From Suillus spraguei (lineage: Eukaryota; Basidiomycota; Agaricomycetes; Boletales; Suillaceae), in assembly GCA_016800925.1 (NCBI GenBank), contig JABCPU010000131.1, positions 102,190 through 166,189 on the forward strand: a stretch of DNA of 64,000 bases. Direction: 5' to 3'. Positions 1 to 12,990 of this stretch are shown here, one piece after another; position 1 is the stretch's first letter, and the number at the start of each line of letters is the position of its first letter. The translations under genes were made by a program, and so were the position numbers. The notes beneath the pieces were generated by a model that saw only the letters and a list, made by a program, of their open reading frames with translations, was not told the origin of the DNA and did no database searches.

Positions 1-128
1 GTGTCTGAATACGGCTGAATATATCACAGTATGCTCCCTTCTTTCCAATCTAGGATTCAGCTAAGGGGGTACAAATATAGAATGAAGCGTCCGGAAAGAT
101 TAAGAACTTCTCTTGTCATTATTTTACC

Positions 129-2750
129 ATGACTTGCGTTGTGAACACTATTCCTGCTGATCACACGAAACCCATTAGCTCAGAAGACAACCAATGTGGC
201 GAGGAGCGGCCAGAGGACTCGGTTTTGGATTTCAAAAATGTCCCAGTGCTGACGCCAGAACAGGAGAAGAAACTGTGGAGAAAGATTGACCTGCGGATAA
301 TGCCTATCCTCAGTTTGATGTATCTTCTGGCTTTCCTTGACAGAAGTGCGTAGTGATCGCAATAGTTGGCATCGAATGTATTCCTTACTTTTCAGCAGGT
401 AACATCGGTAACGCGAGGTTGGAGGGGATCATGACTCAGCTGGACCTCACTGGAGACAGATTCAACATTGCATTGGTACGTAATGTGTGGCTTTTTGTTC
501 ACGATATTGTCAATCTTACAGCTGGATGCAGATAATGTTTATTATAGTAAGTATTGTTATTCTATCAGGTGTCCGATTTTTTTTTTGAAGAGCCGTAAAG
601 CCATACTGCCTGTTTGAATGCCCCGCTAAGTTCGTTTGGGACCCAATGTATTGGTTATTTGCGCTCTGACTGCAACCTCAGCCTGGTTCTTAAAGTGTTC
701 AGGCCATCCAGGTAAGTGTTCATGTTAACCATTGAGTGCTGCATGACTGACTCTGTATTCGAGGTGGCTTCCAGGGATAAATGTAAGTCTTACATTTATG
801 ACGGCTGGATTTGTCTCAAGCTCGACAGCTTGTATGGGGGTAGTTATGTGCGCCGTTCAGTCCTGATACGCTTTGATATTGCTGAAGAAACCTATCTCCA
901 GGACACTCATGGCTTTCGTGAAGACGTAAGATTGGGCAAACGTCGCCAATTTTCGACTTGATATTGACCTTGCATGCCAGATACCCTCAGCTTGTTGGAG
1001 TACGAATCTGCCTTGGTATTACTGAGGCAGGTTTGTTCCCTGGCGTGGTTTATTAGTGAGTATAAGTGAAGAGCTTTTGCAGGACATTACTGATAAATCT
1101 GTAGCCTTACTTTATGGTATCCGAGACACATGTTACAATACCGAAGTAAGTATCCTGTATTTGGTTGTTCGTTTGGAATGTTGAAGTGCTCCCATAGTTG
1201 GCTTGTTTTTTGGTGCTGCAACAGTTGCAGGTTTGTTGTCTCGCTACATCGTCGGGATTTTAATTGTGAAATAAATTTCAGGTGCTTTCTCCGGTTTACT
1301 AGCCTTTGGGATTGGTTACATGGGCGGTATAGGGGGACTCGAAGCATGGTCTTGGATCTTTGTGAGCCCGTTTATGGTCAATGTCAGGAATGATGCTCAA
1401 AACATCCATGCAGATGCTTGAAGGCCTTCTAACGATAGTTGTAGCCATCATTGCTTTCTTTGGTGAGTGTAGTGCGTGTTTGATAACACAGAGGACTCAT
1501 ACATATACAATCGCTCAGTTTTGGTCGACTTTCCGAGCACAGCTAAGTTCCTGACCCAGGAAGAGCGTGCTTTTGTTGTCTGGAAGAAAAGTGGGTGGAG
1601 TAATAGATTTTGAGAAAGCAGATATGATTTGGATTTCTTTCAGAATATGATAATTCATCAGTCGGTGAGGACGAGAGGTTTATGACCAGGCACGTGTGGG
1701 CCGCGCTCAGAGACTGGCAGGTAAAATGCTAATTATCCTGGGCTTTGTCGTTTCCGTGCCTCAACTAACTTGTCAGATCTGGCTTCATATCTTCATGTAC
1801 ATATCAATCGTTGTACCTCGTAAGTGACACATCTTTGTTGTTTAGCGACAGTAGAAGTTAACTTGATCACTCCCAGTATATGGCATCACCCTGTTTCTCC
1901 CGTAAGTCGAATGTTAGATCTTCGAAGATGGTGTTTCACCTATTTGTGCCAGAACGATCATCAACAGGTCTGTCATGACGAGCTGATTTGATCCGTTTAT
2001 TCAATTGCATTCAGCTTTGGATATAATGTACCGGTCAGCCAGTTGCTCACTGTGCCACCATATGTCGCCGCAAGTCAGTTTTCTTTTCTATCTGCAATCT
2101 CACGACGCATTAACCTGTTCTATTTAGCTCTCGCATTGCTTGTCTTTGCGCACTACTCGGACAAGTTGAAAATGCGATACCCTTTCATTCTTGTTGGCTA
2201 TACAATGTGTCTCATCGGCTTTTCGATAAACATATCCGCCGCACCCGTTGGTGTCAAGTACTTTGGCACATTCTTCATTGTCATAGGAAGCTATGCAGCA
2301 TTCCCTGGTGTCATTTCTTGGTATATCATTATCAGTCGCATCATGACTAAGGTTGACATATAGTAATGAAGGCTCGGAAACAATCTCTCCGGCCAGTACA
2401 AGAGAGGTGTTGGCATGGCCTTCGAAATGAGCATAGGAAATTTCAGCGGTATAATTGCAGCCAGCATCTATAGATTGCAAGACGAACCTCGTTTTATTTT
2501 GGGGCGTAAGTTGACTTTGATGACATGGCTCGCACTGGCTAACCCTTCTTTTCCAGATGCAGTGGAACTCATGTTCATCGGGATTGGACTCATATTTTTG
2601 CCGATTTTGGTGTTCATTTACAAGAGGATCAACGCCCAACGTGACGCTGCCGAACACCTCGCAACGGAACGGGGAGAGAAAGTGCAATATTCGATACAGG
2701 AATTGCGGGAGCTGGGGGACCGTGCGCCTGACTTCAGATACACGATATAA
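129..2750 (+). CDS. MFS transporter, allantoate permease (Dal5/ACS)-like
   Basis: Spliced gene with about twenty small introns, intact when joined. The N-terminus has the family signature LWRKIDLRIMPILSLMYLL followed by FLDR, then after an intron NIGNARLEG. Later exons give PYCLFECPANLVLK, the FRPSR/WLPG loop, YPQLVGVRICLG-EAGLFPGVVY, LWYPRHMLQYR, GIGYMGGIGG-EAWSWIF, LVDFPSTAKFLTQEE, YGITLFLP, LPFILVGY-like helices, NNLSGQYKRGVGMAF and a C-terminal helix ending HAVELMFIGIGLIFLPIL. These are hallmarks of the fungal anion:cation symporter family, plasma-membrane proton symporters for allantoate, nicotinate, pantothenate and similar organic anions. The substrate cannot be told from sequence. Start is the ATG at 129, just before the conserved N-terminal region; TAA at 2748-2750. 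Unspliced, the locus looks broken, but every junction tested restores frame with GT-AG borders. Confidence 0.88.
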
Positions 2751-3696
2751 GCAGGAAAGAAGTTGTGCGTGTAATATGCTTCTCATGACCTGGTATCGAG
2801 AATACAATTCCTCGCAAAGAATTCATGTTTATTATGTCTAACTGAATATACGTCTCAGTGGGAGATTGTATAGTTGCCCCAGCGAGCAGATCATTGGTAT
2901 CATACTTGGCTGGACGTTGTCGGAGACATACGGCAATAGTCATAATGCGAGCGCGGCCTGTATGTTGATACCTGGCTACCGTGAACGTGATCGTAGACGA
3001 AAATTGTGAAATGTTACAGGGGGCACAAACAATATTACTATAATGGCTACCAAAACACTGGCCAAGGTACCACAATAATAACTAGAAGATCTACTTATGT
3101 AGGCAAACATCAATAATCTTCCCCCAGCTAGTACCCTCCAGGCCGTTCCATTAGGAACTTTGGGGGCCAGTGACGGATACATACACGTTGGGTACTACCA
3201 ACTCTTATATTGTCTTCCACAATGAGTATTTCGACAACGAGGAAGATAATCTGGAGACTAGGAATGAAATTTTCGTTGTTGGCTGTGTTCTTGATTCGTA
3301 CTATCATCACTCGATAGACCAACTAGCAGTTACACTTGTAAAGACCCTCATAATATAGAAATGATATGTCAGCTGTGGAGAGACCAGACTAACGAAGTCG
3401 CTGGATCGTTGTGGACGAGTAGTGCATGTCTGCCGGTCGCTGAGGAACTTCTAGATGTGTGTCATTGAATGATCATATTCAACATCATCATCGCCAAGAC
3501 TCGAGCTGAACTCGAACTCGAACAGACCAACAATGGAAGATCGGAGAGATCGTACTACTAATACCCTATCATTATGCGGTGGGATGCAAGGGATGAAAGA
3601 GTACACAGTCGAGGATTCCCCAAGGCCTCCCTCAGAGACTGATGTGTATTATGAGCGACCGTAACACAAGAGGTCGCAGTATAAAACCAGGCTTCA
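2751..3696. other. Intergenic, no supported gene
   Basis: Space between the transporter stop and the convergent gene on the other strand. Only short ORFs without family resemblance are present; I see no RNA gene or repeat. Confidence 0.6.
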
Positions 3697-5259
3697 TCAC
3701 AACACAGGCGTCCTCGGGGTTCCATTATGCCGCAGAGGCGACCGTGACCTTTCAGGAGACGCAAATGGTGGTGAAACAGGCGTAGTGAAAAACACTGGTC
3801 GCGGCTGTGTTTCAAGGCCACTTCCAGGAGGCGGAATCCCAGAAGGATAGACAAATAACGGCTGGGCCACATACGCTGGGTATAATGGCCCGGAGTATTG
3901 TGGGTTGCTGGTACTGTCTGACGATGCAGCACCATCTGAAGAAGGTGATCTGGACCGCCCGCCAGACAACTGTCTAGAGAACACGAGGTTTGCAGAGCTC
4001 GGGCTGATGACATATGGTCTTGGAGCTGGAGCAGGCGAGCTCTGGACCTGATGTGGAATACGGCCTGTAGATAAAGGAGTTGATGGACCTGAAAACAAGT
4101 CCAAGGTTCCTCTGTTCCGCTGGGAATACCAGCTCTTTGATGTTTTGGAGTACCGTTGACGACTGTGCCTCCTCCGATCACCCTGCCCGGGAACATATTC
4201 ACTTGAGATACGAGCCGGAGAAATCCATGGAAGGCCACTAAGGTCTCGCATGAATCGCCGAATACGCGCCACTTGAGAGGCAATGGATTCCTCTGGTGGG
4301 GGGCGGATGGGTGACTCCATCTTTGCAAAATCTTCTGCAGGTCGAGGCTCCACAAGAACAGGAGTCGCAGTAGCTTGGGTCGAAAGATGAATGGTACGAG
4401 GAAGGGAAATCGCTTCCGTGGAGTGGCTGAAGGGTTGAAGAGGGGAAATAGCGTCGGTAGAATGATGGAATGGATGGGAAGTGTTCAAGGTATCGCGGTG
4501 GAAATGAGCAGGGAAAATATCATCATGACTGTGCGAGCGACTAGGTTCGTACAACTCGTTGACGGCCGACAATGTCCGATCACGCCTTGTATCCGTGATA
4601 GATGTGCGTGTATCGGCATCAAACAGAATGTTTGGCTTTGTGGGAGATAGCATGTCGGACGGAGGTGTGTCAACTCTCTCAACCTGGGGTACATCATTTG
4701 CTAGCATCTGTCGATGCATAAGCGAAATCCCTGGAGCTTGAGGATTCGGTTGGTACGGGGGTATTGTGCTCCCCTGCTTCATTGATTTGGTATGGTCCTT
4801 TGGATTCAAACGTCCTCTCGACATAACTCTCGGTATACTTTTCAACCCATTCATGAAACCACCATAAAACTTCTTCTTCCCCTGGGGCTTCCTCTCGTGT
4901 CCTTCTGAAGACCCATATCCATTCTCCTCATCGGCACCTGCGACATCGATGCCAACAGTCATATACTCGTACTCAGAATCTGAGAGAGTGGGCTGCGCTG
5001 TATGAAGTGCTGGGCGCATAACAGGAGTGGAATGTTGCCAGTGAGGCGTCTGAGGGGTTTGGGTTGCAGGGTACTGGGATGGCTGAGAGGCCGAAATCCA
5101 AGTAACATCTCGGACACGCGATGCATGGCTTGCCCTAGAGTATCTGTCCCTGGGCATTGGCTCTCCAAGGAAATCCCGTGTAGTACTAGGGGAACGTGAG
5201 AAGCTTGTATCAATACGAATGTCTCCGAGTCGAGGTTGCCCATAGTCGAGTTCAGACAT
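3697..5259 (-). CDS. Disordered conserved basidiomycete protein, unknown function
   Basis: Single open frame of about 520 codons without an evident intron. Start is the ATG at 5259 (MSELDYGQPR), since the upstream in-frame codons are not ATG. Most of the protein is Ser/Pro/Thr-rich and predicted disordered. Two ordered-looking blocks stand out: a basic stretch around residue 130 (KKKFYGGFMNGLKSIPRVMSRG) is followed much later by ESIASQVARIRRFMRDLSG-LPW near residue 330, an amphipathic helix. Between them lies a short degenerate repeat around HSTxAIS, three times. From memory such two-block proteins recur as uncharacterised genes in Agaricomycetes; I do not know a function. A TATA-like box lies about 75 bases upstream. 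Confidence 0.75.
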   Translation of the reverse strand: MSELDYGQPRLGDIRIDTSFSRSPSTTRDFLGEPMPRDRYSRASHASRVRDVTWISASQPSQYPATQTPQTPHWQHSTPVMRPALHTAQPTLSDSEYEYMTVGIDVAGADEENGYGSSEGHERKPQGKKKFYGGFMNGLKSIPRVMSRGRLNPKDHTKSMKQGSTIPPYQPNPQAPGISLMHRQMLANDVPQVERVDTPPSDMLSPTKPNILFDADTRTSITDTRRDRTLSAVNELYEPSRSHSHDDIFPAHFHRDTLNTSHPFHHSTDAISPLQPFSHSTEAISLPRTIHLSTQATATPVLVEPRPAEDFAKMESPIRPPPEESIASQVARIRRFMRDLSGLPWISPARISSEYVPGQGDRRRHSRQRYSKTSKSWYSQRNRGTLDLFSGPSTPLSTGRIPHQVQSSPAPAPRPYVISPSSANLVFSRQLSGGRSRSPSSDGAASSDSTSNPQYSGPLYPAYVAQPLFVYPSGIPPPGSGLETQPRPVFFTTPVSPPFASPERSRSPLRHNGTPRTPVL

Positions 5260-5331
5260 TGCAATACACAGCAAAGGTGAATAGTGCAGCTAGCGGAATA
5301 TGAAGAAGTGCATAGAAGGCAACATGGGCCC

Positions 5332-5338
5332 TTATATA
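5332..5338 (-). promoter_or_regulatory. TATA-like box upstream of the disordered protein gene
   Basis: The minus strand reads TATATAA here, about 75 bases before the ATG at 5259. A short upstream ORF (ATG in CCATGTTGCC, about 11 codons) lies between the box and the start. Confidence 0.45.
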
Positions 5339-5340
5339 AT

Positions 5341-8000
5341 GGTGGTCGGCGTAGAACTGTACTAAGAGTGAACATCACGTTGTAACACGAGGCTCCGGCG
5401 AGATCTGAGATTAAACAGACCGTGCCACTCAAAGCAGTGAAATGCATGCTCAATCTTGCGTTTCATCACAGCCTGTGCATGCATCTCTCGCATGGTATTG
5501 GACTGCAAGAAAAACGACTAGCAAAAGCGGTCAGAAGACAGCTAAAATCCATCGCTTGACATTTATATTTCATTTATGCACGCGACAACTCACAATATTT
5601 GCCAGAAGCTTCTCTCGTATCATGTTGGAACAGCTAGAGCCGGTTGGAAGCGACAATTAACGAGGTAGTGACACAACCAGCGGCGGTAGTGCATTGTGCG
5701 TGCTGGTGCCCCTCCCCAACGAATCGATTTGACGAAGACAGCGGTGCAGGACAGCCATATTCAGAGCCTTCTGTACACTAAGGCTCGGATGGAAAAAACG
5801 CATGCTGCCCAGCATGCGAACAAGTGTGGGCACTTACCCGGACTCCCGGAGAGCCTGAGGACCAAACCTAGTACGCAAGTTCCGTGAATTTGCAACTTCA
5901 TCACTAAAATTACTGAATCCATACCACAATGATCTCGTACCAAATAGGGGCTAACATATTGCCGACTTCTACACTAGATGAAACATTAGAACAAGTTTAT
6001 GTTTATGGCTAGTGATGACTGCAGAGAGAATTTAAAAGTGATCACGTGCGCACCAAGTTTGACTCCCCGACCATGACTGTGTTTCCAGAGTCACATCATG
6101 GCAGTCCCGACTCCCAACTTCGTTTGGCTATGGAAGAAAATTGTCACACTCGAAGATAAAATAAAAGACTCCTGTATTCTCGTCTTTTTGGATACCACGC
6201 GAGCAAGGGGCTGTGGTCAATGGCAGACCCTGCCTTCAAAACCACGAGTCGATCAGCTTCTCGAATGCGATATAAAATGGAATAGAGTTGCTCACTATTT
6301 GCTCTGTGTGCCAGTGTGCCTTAAATGAAACCTCCTACTCAAAGACAGCCTGAAAGCTCCCGCAGTTTCCTGGCTCTATTGCAGGCGAACGACATGCTCG
6401 AGCGACTCAACGTCAGTCACTGTCCGGCAGTCGATGGTGGTAGGCTTCTGACACTCGAAGAAAACGTGGTTCTAACATATCTGGATGAACTAGATGTCAA
6501 GCATCTTGCGATCTTGTGGGAGACGTTTTCATTGGTAGGGCGTTTTGGATGTATGTACAGTTGAAATGGTCATAATGCATAAATAAATAAAATACAAACA
6601 AATCACTAGAAAATCATTCTCGGGCGCAAAAAATTGTGCATTAGCAGCAATATATGGACCAGGTTCATTTCTACAAATGGGTGACTGAGTGCGTCTCGAA
6701 AAGATTGGATCTTGATTTGTTATAATTTTTTATGCATTATGCATTATGAGCATTTGAACTGTATTTGTTTTGATGTTTTATGGTACTCACAATCGACGAT
6801 TAATAAACATTCATTAACCCATTCTCTCTTCAGAGAAGGACTTTCGGTTGTTCTCACCATCGCTGCATTGATTCGAGGGCGAAAGAAACGCTCAACGTTG
6901 GCACACCCTAAAGATTGCGGTTACCACCTCTTGCGCGAGGTATGTGAATCTGGTTACTGGAGTGATAGTAACTGAGGTGTAACACAATGTGTATTGTAGG
7001 TTTCTTGTCGTCTTTGGCACCTACAAACAGATTCTCAATCAAGCTATGTCGGTGATGAGTGATGTGGATGAGGTCAATTTTGACAAATCCTTTGATCTCA
7101 TCGGACCGGGGGAGAATCGATATTTTTCTATCACTGCAAATTCTGATACTCGAGTGTAGTGATGCAAAGGACAGCAGATGTTGGTAAGGCCTCAACAGAA
7201 GACGAACTCCAGGCTGGCAGGTACACATGTTCTGCGTTTATCTTTCACGACATCCTCAATCTGATTAACAGAAAAATATGAACTTTATCGTCAGGTATTC
7301 GTACCAACCTATCCCAACATATATTCTACAATCTAAGCCAGCTAAAAGTCTCTCGTCTACTCAACTAAATTATCTCGTACTAAAATCTGATTAGATTGGA
7401 TTCTTTTCCAACATCTCTGGACGCATTTGTCATGACAGAGAGCAATATTGATCGCATGCTCGGAGATGCTGACGAGGAAGCTAAAATTATTTTGAACGAG
7501 ATCAACGCGCGAAAGCCCAACCATACGATGTATGTATTGAAGGAACAACTGATTCAGAAGAAACCTGCTGAACTTAAATCAAGCCATTACTGCTAACATC
7601 GAGCTGAGTTCAAGATGTGACTCGGGTGTACTAAGTAGGTTACTTGGTTTAAGCTTGCTTAACGCAGACAGTATTACATAGGATATTTTTTGCATGTACG
7701 CGAAAGCCCAGAAAATTTCAATGACGTCCGCTGCAAAACACAAATTAAATTAAGAACCAGCTCATGATAGGATCCATCTTAAGTGTCTGTCAGAGACAAG
7801 AGCATCACCGTGACCGACTTGACACGAGTGAAATTCGTGGCGGCCACAGGTTGGCAAGCACACGTACTGCAATGTTGCAGCACTATGCATCATGACAGTA
7901 TCATTATATATTGTGCGTCGTGTGACGCTATCATGTAGTACATGCTTTCTACTATGTATTAAGAATGTATACATAACGACCCGCTATTAAAGCCGAAGCC
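5341..8000. other. Mostly non-coding stretch with weak ORF relics
   Basis: No family recognised. Several short plus-strand ORFs (6098-6328, 6325-6564, 7396-7596) lack recognisable motifs. One plausible two-exon fragment runs 6832-7159: an exon ending before a GTATGT donor near 6939 joins at the TAG near 7000 to a reading containing GTYKQILNQAMSVMSDVDEV and ending TRV-stop. Without an upstream start it could be a gene remnant. Confidence 0.4.
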
Positions 8001-9040
8001 TCAAGCCGACACGGTCGGTTTCTGGGCTGTAAAGGCGTAGAAAATAGCCTTTGACCGAGTGTTGCTCTCCCACTCCCTTTCTAGATCTTCAACCAACTTC
8101 TTAAACTCTCCCTCTGTTCTAATCCCCATATTCACCACTGGTGTTTGCATTCCCTTGTAGGCACCAATAAAACTCTCCCGAGCCTTAGCTTTCATCCCGT
8201 CATCGTCATCCCCACCCCCAAGGCTAATTTCAAGACGCTGTGTTGTGATTTTGTAAAACCCAGTGCACTCGAGGACATTTGGAATATGCTCGATGCAGTC
8301 GAATAATAGGCCTTTTTTAACAAAGAGATCCTGAAGCATCGAGAAGTGTCTCTGCGTTGCCTCTCCAGCCACGCAATGACTAGCTTCAACGAGCTGTACC
8401 CAGCCTCCTGGAACAAGGACGCGGAAAATCTCCTCGACAGCCGTGTTCCAATTCTCTTTTGATAACGCTGCGACGAGGAGTCGCTGGTTCACTAGCTGAA
8501 AATTGCTGGTCCAATTGTTCGGTAGCCGTAAAACGTTCCCCGCCCCCAAACGTATACGCCGCTTTTGTACATCATCAAGCTCTGGAAAAATGTTCGTCTT
8601 CAAATCGATTCCGCGGAAGATGGCATCCTTATTGGCATTATAGCAGTCAAGGAGCCAGGTTGCTGATGCATGAGCGATTCAATATTCAGGTCAAGGAACG
8701 TAATTTCTGGTGATCACAAACCTGAGCCAGTTCCGTTGTCAAGTACTTTGTCTCCTGCGCGCAGTTCAATTGGAGCAAACACAATACGCCCCCCGAATGC
8801 GTTTCGGAGGACTTCGTATTGAACTCCCAGTCTATTGTGTTCAGATTTGTCGATCTTCATTCAAGTCAAGCTAGAATCTAACCTTTTACGCTCCTGTTCG
8901 TCGGTCGGGAGTATATAGAGAGATTTTGCAACTGCATAGTCACCATCGTGTGGTTTAGACTGAAAAGTTTTTTCCGAACGCTAGTGAATGTAATCGTAAG
9001 TTCAAAGCTTGGAGTTGGAAAAGGAACTTACACAGGTCAT
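8001..9040 (-). CDS. SAM-dependent methyltransferase (LaeA/UMTA-like)
   Basis: Spliced gene read from an ATG at 9040 (in a short first exon, MTC) to the stop at 8001. The second exon carries YAVAKSLYILPTDEQERKR, joined to LGVQYEVLRNAFGGRI. Next comes the glycine-rich SAM-binding motif LDNGTGSATWLLDCY, split by an intron after GS, then acidic-loop residues FRGIDLKTN. The last exon has NWTSNFQLVNQRLL, EEIFRVLVPGGWVQLVEA (motif III region) and a C-terminal helical part ending AFTAQKP. The order is typical of the large fungal class I methyltransferase group that includes LaeA-like regulators and small-molecule methyltransferases. The YxLPTDExER entry motif is common in that group. Target unknown. 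A GDDDDG insert near residue 210 is unusual. Start exon assignment is less certain than the rest. Confidence 0.82.
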
Positions 9041-12000
9041 AATGCTGGAGTGAACTTGGGTCAGAGCAATTGCACGAGAAGCTTTTTAGCACTGGAATGT
9101 ACTATACTTGCCCGTACAAAATTTGTTCCTTCTATACTGGCAGCGGCGTTACCAGTTTGTCGGTTGCACCACCTTTCCTGTATGACTTAATAGTGAATCA
9201 CCGTACAATTGTATCGGATCGGCAGATCAGATGTTCAGAACTTCTCGTCTGGGACATGCGTGATGGACCCTAGCCACTGACAGTAATTCCTTTGTATGCT
9301 AGGGTCCAGCATTACATATATGACGCGGATCTTGTATCAACGGTGAGTGCTGCCTCCACACCTGATAACAGCGCACTGCACCTATTTCTTTTAATTTTGA
9401 GTTGCTGCAAATACTTGACTGTTGAGTTCTTCCTCAAACTGAAAGGGCTATGTGCTAGCGCTTGAGTGTTTGAACTTCAAATTTAGATCTGTGACATAGG
9501 TCCTATTATTACGGAGAGAGCGGATCAATTGCAATTATTCCCACCTACAAAATTCAAATGGACTTGAGGGATCGAGCATGCGCCTAATTAAGATTAGTAT
9601 GATACTGACATCGTTCGCCGGTCGCGCCACATATCAATTCCAACCTGAACCTGAATCTTGGATCACTTAATATCATCCGCCCTAGGGCTGACTCCGCTGA
9701 GATCGGTTACATAACCGAGCCCCCGCTAGTACGAGTGTGGTAACCCAAACGGCGATATGCAAAAGCGACACTAGCAAGAATTATGGGCGCTCAAAGGCTG
9801 AGCGCTGAGCCTTGGGCACAGCGTGACATATCAACATTGCTACATATTAGCGCTCGTAGTGCTCTTTGCACACACCATTAACAGCATTCATGTGGCAGTT
9901 GTTGGTGATCAGAACTGGCGTATGTAGAAGATCTGTAAACAATGCCGCCACATTCAGGAACTGTGCCAGCGGTATGAGAACGGAACGCACTTCGCATGAC
10001 ATTTCCAATTTGCGGGGATACACCATCCCTGACTTGAGTATCACAGTAAACTCAGACGCGATATCAAGGGTTCCCCACGTCTAATCAGCACTATGGTAGC
10101 CAGCAAGGTCTGTCCACATATCTGGAGTTTGTGGCCGTCCAGGGGATATGCTCACGAGTCCTCATTGGGCCACATCAAGTCGGTTTGGCCTAGCGAGTAG
10201 CTCTATGGATCGCTGTGTCAGCTCAAAAAGAAGTAGAGGGGAGCAAATAGGTTTGAACAATCGGTTTTTTTAACCAGGCTCTTTTGGGTAGGTCTACGCC
10301 TCTGTTGCGGGGGACGTTCCCCGAACGACTATCTTCATTTGGCCATAGTCCTAAAGTAGGCTCCGACACCCAAGCGATGGAAAAAAGTCTGTTAATATTG
10401 TAGGTTACCATCAAGCAACCTCAGCGGGCATCCAACACCTTTACGTTCAATCGTTAATTAACCAACGTCCTTGCAGCAAAACTAGTTCTGAATGTAATGT
10501 ACCCTGAAACGGGTTTTATGCAGGAGTGAATGTGCCATCGCCACCCAGCTAGTGAGTTGACGAACTCCGCTTTGTTCAGGGTATCTATAAACAATATGCA
10601 GGGATTTAGGGGCAAGTCAGTCTTGCAGAACAATATTCCCACTCTCAAGTACTCACATAGGAACTATTATGAGAGAGGTCTGTCCGCACCGTCCTGTGGG
10701 TTATTTATTAGGCATCATCTATGTTTCCGTTATCCCTTGCGTAGTAATCAGGATGGACTTGGCAAAAGAATGCATTATGAACCTCCGAGACTCGTTGCTG
10801 GACGTCAAGATATATTGAATGCGATGATTGACTTTCCATGATCAATGAGATACTAATCAGCAGCTCGAAAACATGGCCACCGAGACACAAGCGAGCCAAG
10901 ATTTTACCAAGAAAGTTGTTGTCATCTTGTTAAGGGTTAAATCCATGCAGTAGTTTACGACTCCAAAGTCAGATCATGAAAGAATTACAACATTTGGTAC
11001 CAAATATGGTTCGCACCACCGCCGTCACTTTTAGAAAGTCGGACCCTTGTGGCTGCAAAACAATTGTAATTGTTGTTTTTATATACGCATTGATTATGAC
11101 TCACAACTTAGCATCATATGATGCTACAGAAAGTTGGTTAAGAAGGCTTCATTATTAAAATCTTCAAACAGCATCCGTGCACCAGCATGAACGAAGGTAA
11201 ACTATGTTATAGCGGGGCGTATTTAGCGAAAAAAACAATGACAGGCGAAAGCCGTGCGCAGAAAGAAGATCTAAGACTGCAACCACTACCACCACGTCCA
11301 GCAGTTAATTGTCAGTAAACATAGAAACAGGTTAAACAGAACGCACCTTGTAGTACTGCACGGCCTTACTAACCTCGGGCTACGGACTGATGACTTTCTT
11401 CATCTCCCACTAATTGATGAAAGAGCCGGCCCCGTCCATCATGTACGTGTGGTCGTACTATCAGGCTCTAGATCCAGAAAAATAGAGTATCTGGTGGTTA
11501 TCATGATACCGTATCGGACGCACAAGTTTCAAGGCGTAGCCTGAGGCACGTTGGAGGCTTCGGTCCGGTTCAACAACATCGTGATTGGGAAGCCGACCTT
11601 GTTGAAATGAAGTCCGGGGATATATATTGCGAGTGGCTCGCGCCAAACACTCAATGTGACCGTAACTAGTTGCCGGTGCAGCTGTGCCTGCGAGTGCCTG
11701 CTCAACGTTCAGTCGCCTTGCCGAACGGTTGCTTCAGTCAGCAGAGGTGTTATAGTTTATGAAGGACAGGACAGCCCCGCTCTCTTACTAATCATGTCAC
11801 AAATATGTACATCCAAGGACACCGTGCACTTCCAACTCAACAAGTTATGTACATAATGGTCACGTAACCTTTTTTCGAGTTGTTTGGCTCGGTCTCACAC
11901 TTCAAGATGCTAGAGCTGGGCAACGTGATAATTGACAGTCTTTGTCCATAAACATTTCGATGTCAACTCTCGAGACTCGTATCTTCCCTTTGTTCAGTGC

Positions 12001-12134
12001 TGCTGCCTCCAGCACCAAACACACTCCACTCTCAGTCTGGCATTCTAAATGTATGGACAGCTCCTCTCCGCCTGTGTTTCCTCCCCCTCTCTTCTTTCGT
12101 AAGGTGTGCTTATTCGATGTACTGCATGTCTTAT
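9041..12134. other. Three kilobases without a supported gene
   Basis: Both strands carry only short ORFs with no recognisable motif or consistent splice structure. I find no transposon ends or tandem repeats. It may hold strongly decayed sequence related to the adjoining aldehyde dehydrogenase relic. Confidence 0.5.
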
Positions 12135-12990
12135 GTTAGTTTTCTCAGAATGGTTGATTTTAGCGCACCGTATGTGGAAGATCGGTTCAGCTCTAGCAGC
12201 GGGAAATGCTGTTATCCTGAAACCCTCTGAGCTGATAACATTATTGATTGTGCTTTGTCTCTGGCCTTTGTTTATTGAAGCGGGCTTCCCTGATAGTGTA
12301 ACCAATATTGTCAACGGATCTGGTAGTACCGTGAGCCAAGCTCTCAATGAACACATCAGTCGAAACATAACCTTCGCAGGGTCTGCTCCAGGTCTACAAC
12401 GTCACATATGACACTAGGGCTCTTACTGTTGAGTTGCACGCAAGTCTCGGACACGTTCTGCAAAGTAATACCAACTCAGGTTTTACAGTGAACCCGCTGA
12501 CAAACGCATAGCGTACTCCTACAGAAAAATTCCTACTTATATATGCCTGCCGACGCTAAAACCATGCTGCCGACGCCTGGTAATATTGCGCCATCGATGC
12601 GCCATTGATCCCGAAGATTCCCGATAAGTGTCGAGCTCGTACCTCGACCCAACACTTACTGCCAAGCTCGAGAGTGCTTTTTTTAATTGGTCTTGGAAGC
12701 AGCTTCCATGATCCCCAGTCTGTGCTCCGTGAAGTGAGTTTCTCACGGAACATGCTTTGTCTTTGAAAGTCAACGTCAACGATCCATTTGTATGAGACAC
12801 TTGCCAAGGTCCGCAAGTTTGCAGACGCAATTTGAAGGAATGACGACGTGATGTACCAGTGGGCGGTTTTGCTTACTTTCCATCAGTGGATCATGGGATA
12901 CATCAAGACTAGTAAAGAAGACAGTGCAGCTGTTCATATCGGTGGAAGAGGTCATGGGAATGAGGGCTACATTTTTCAATCACCATTTTC
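12135..12990. pseudogene. Aldehyde dehydrogenase relic with inverted middle piece
   Basis: Three separate stretches match the NAD(P)-dependent aldehyde dehydrogenase fold in the right linear order but not the right orientation. On the plus strand about 12160-12385 encodes the nucleotide-binding part (WKIGSALAAGNAVILKPSE, then EAGFPDSVTNIVNG and the ITFAGS turn). On the minus strand about 12655-12715 encodes the next conserved segment, IKKSTLELGSK, normally KK-VTLELGGK with the catalytic Glu. On the plus strand about 12890-12985 encodes the later part, IMGYIKTSKEDSAAVHIGG followed by GNEGYIFQ. The catalytic Cys segment and both termini are missing. Stops and frame changes separate the pieces, so it cannot make an enzyme. 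Confidence 0.72.

Noticed and set aside
539..2040. MFS gene as a pseudogene because of many stops
   Set aside because: Every stop falls inside a small GT-AG intron; joined exons keep the full conserved motif series.
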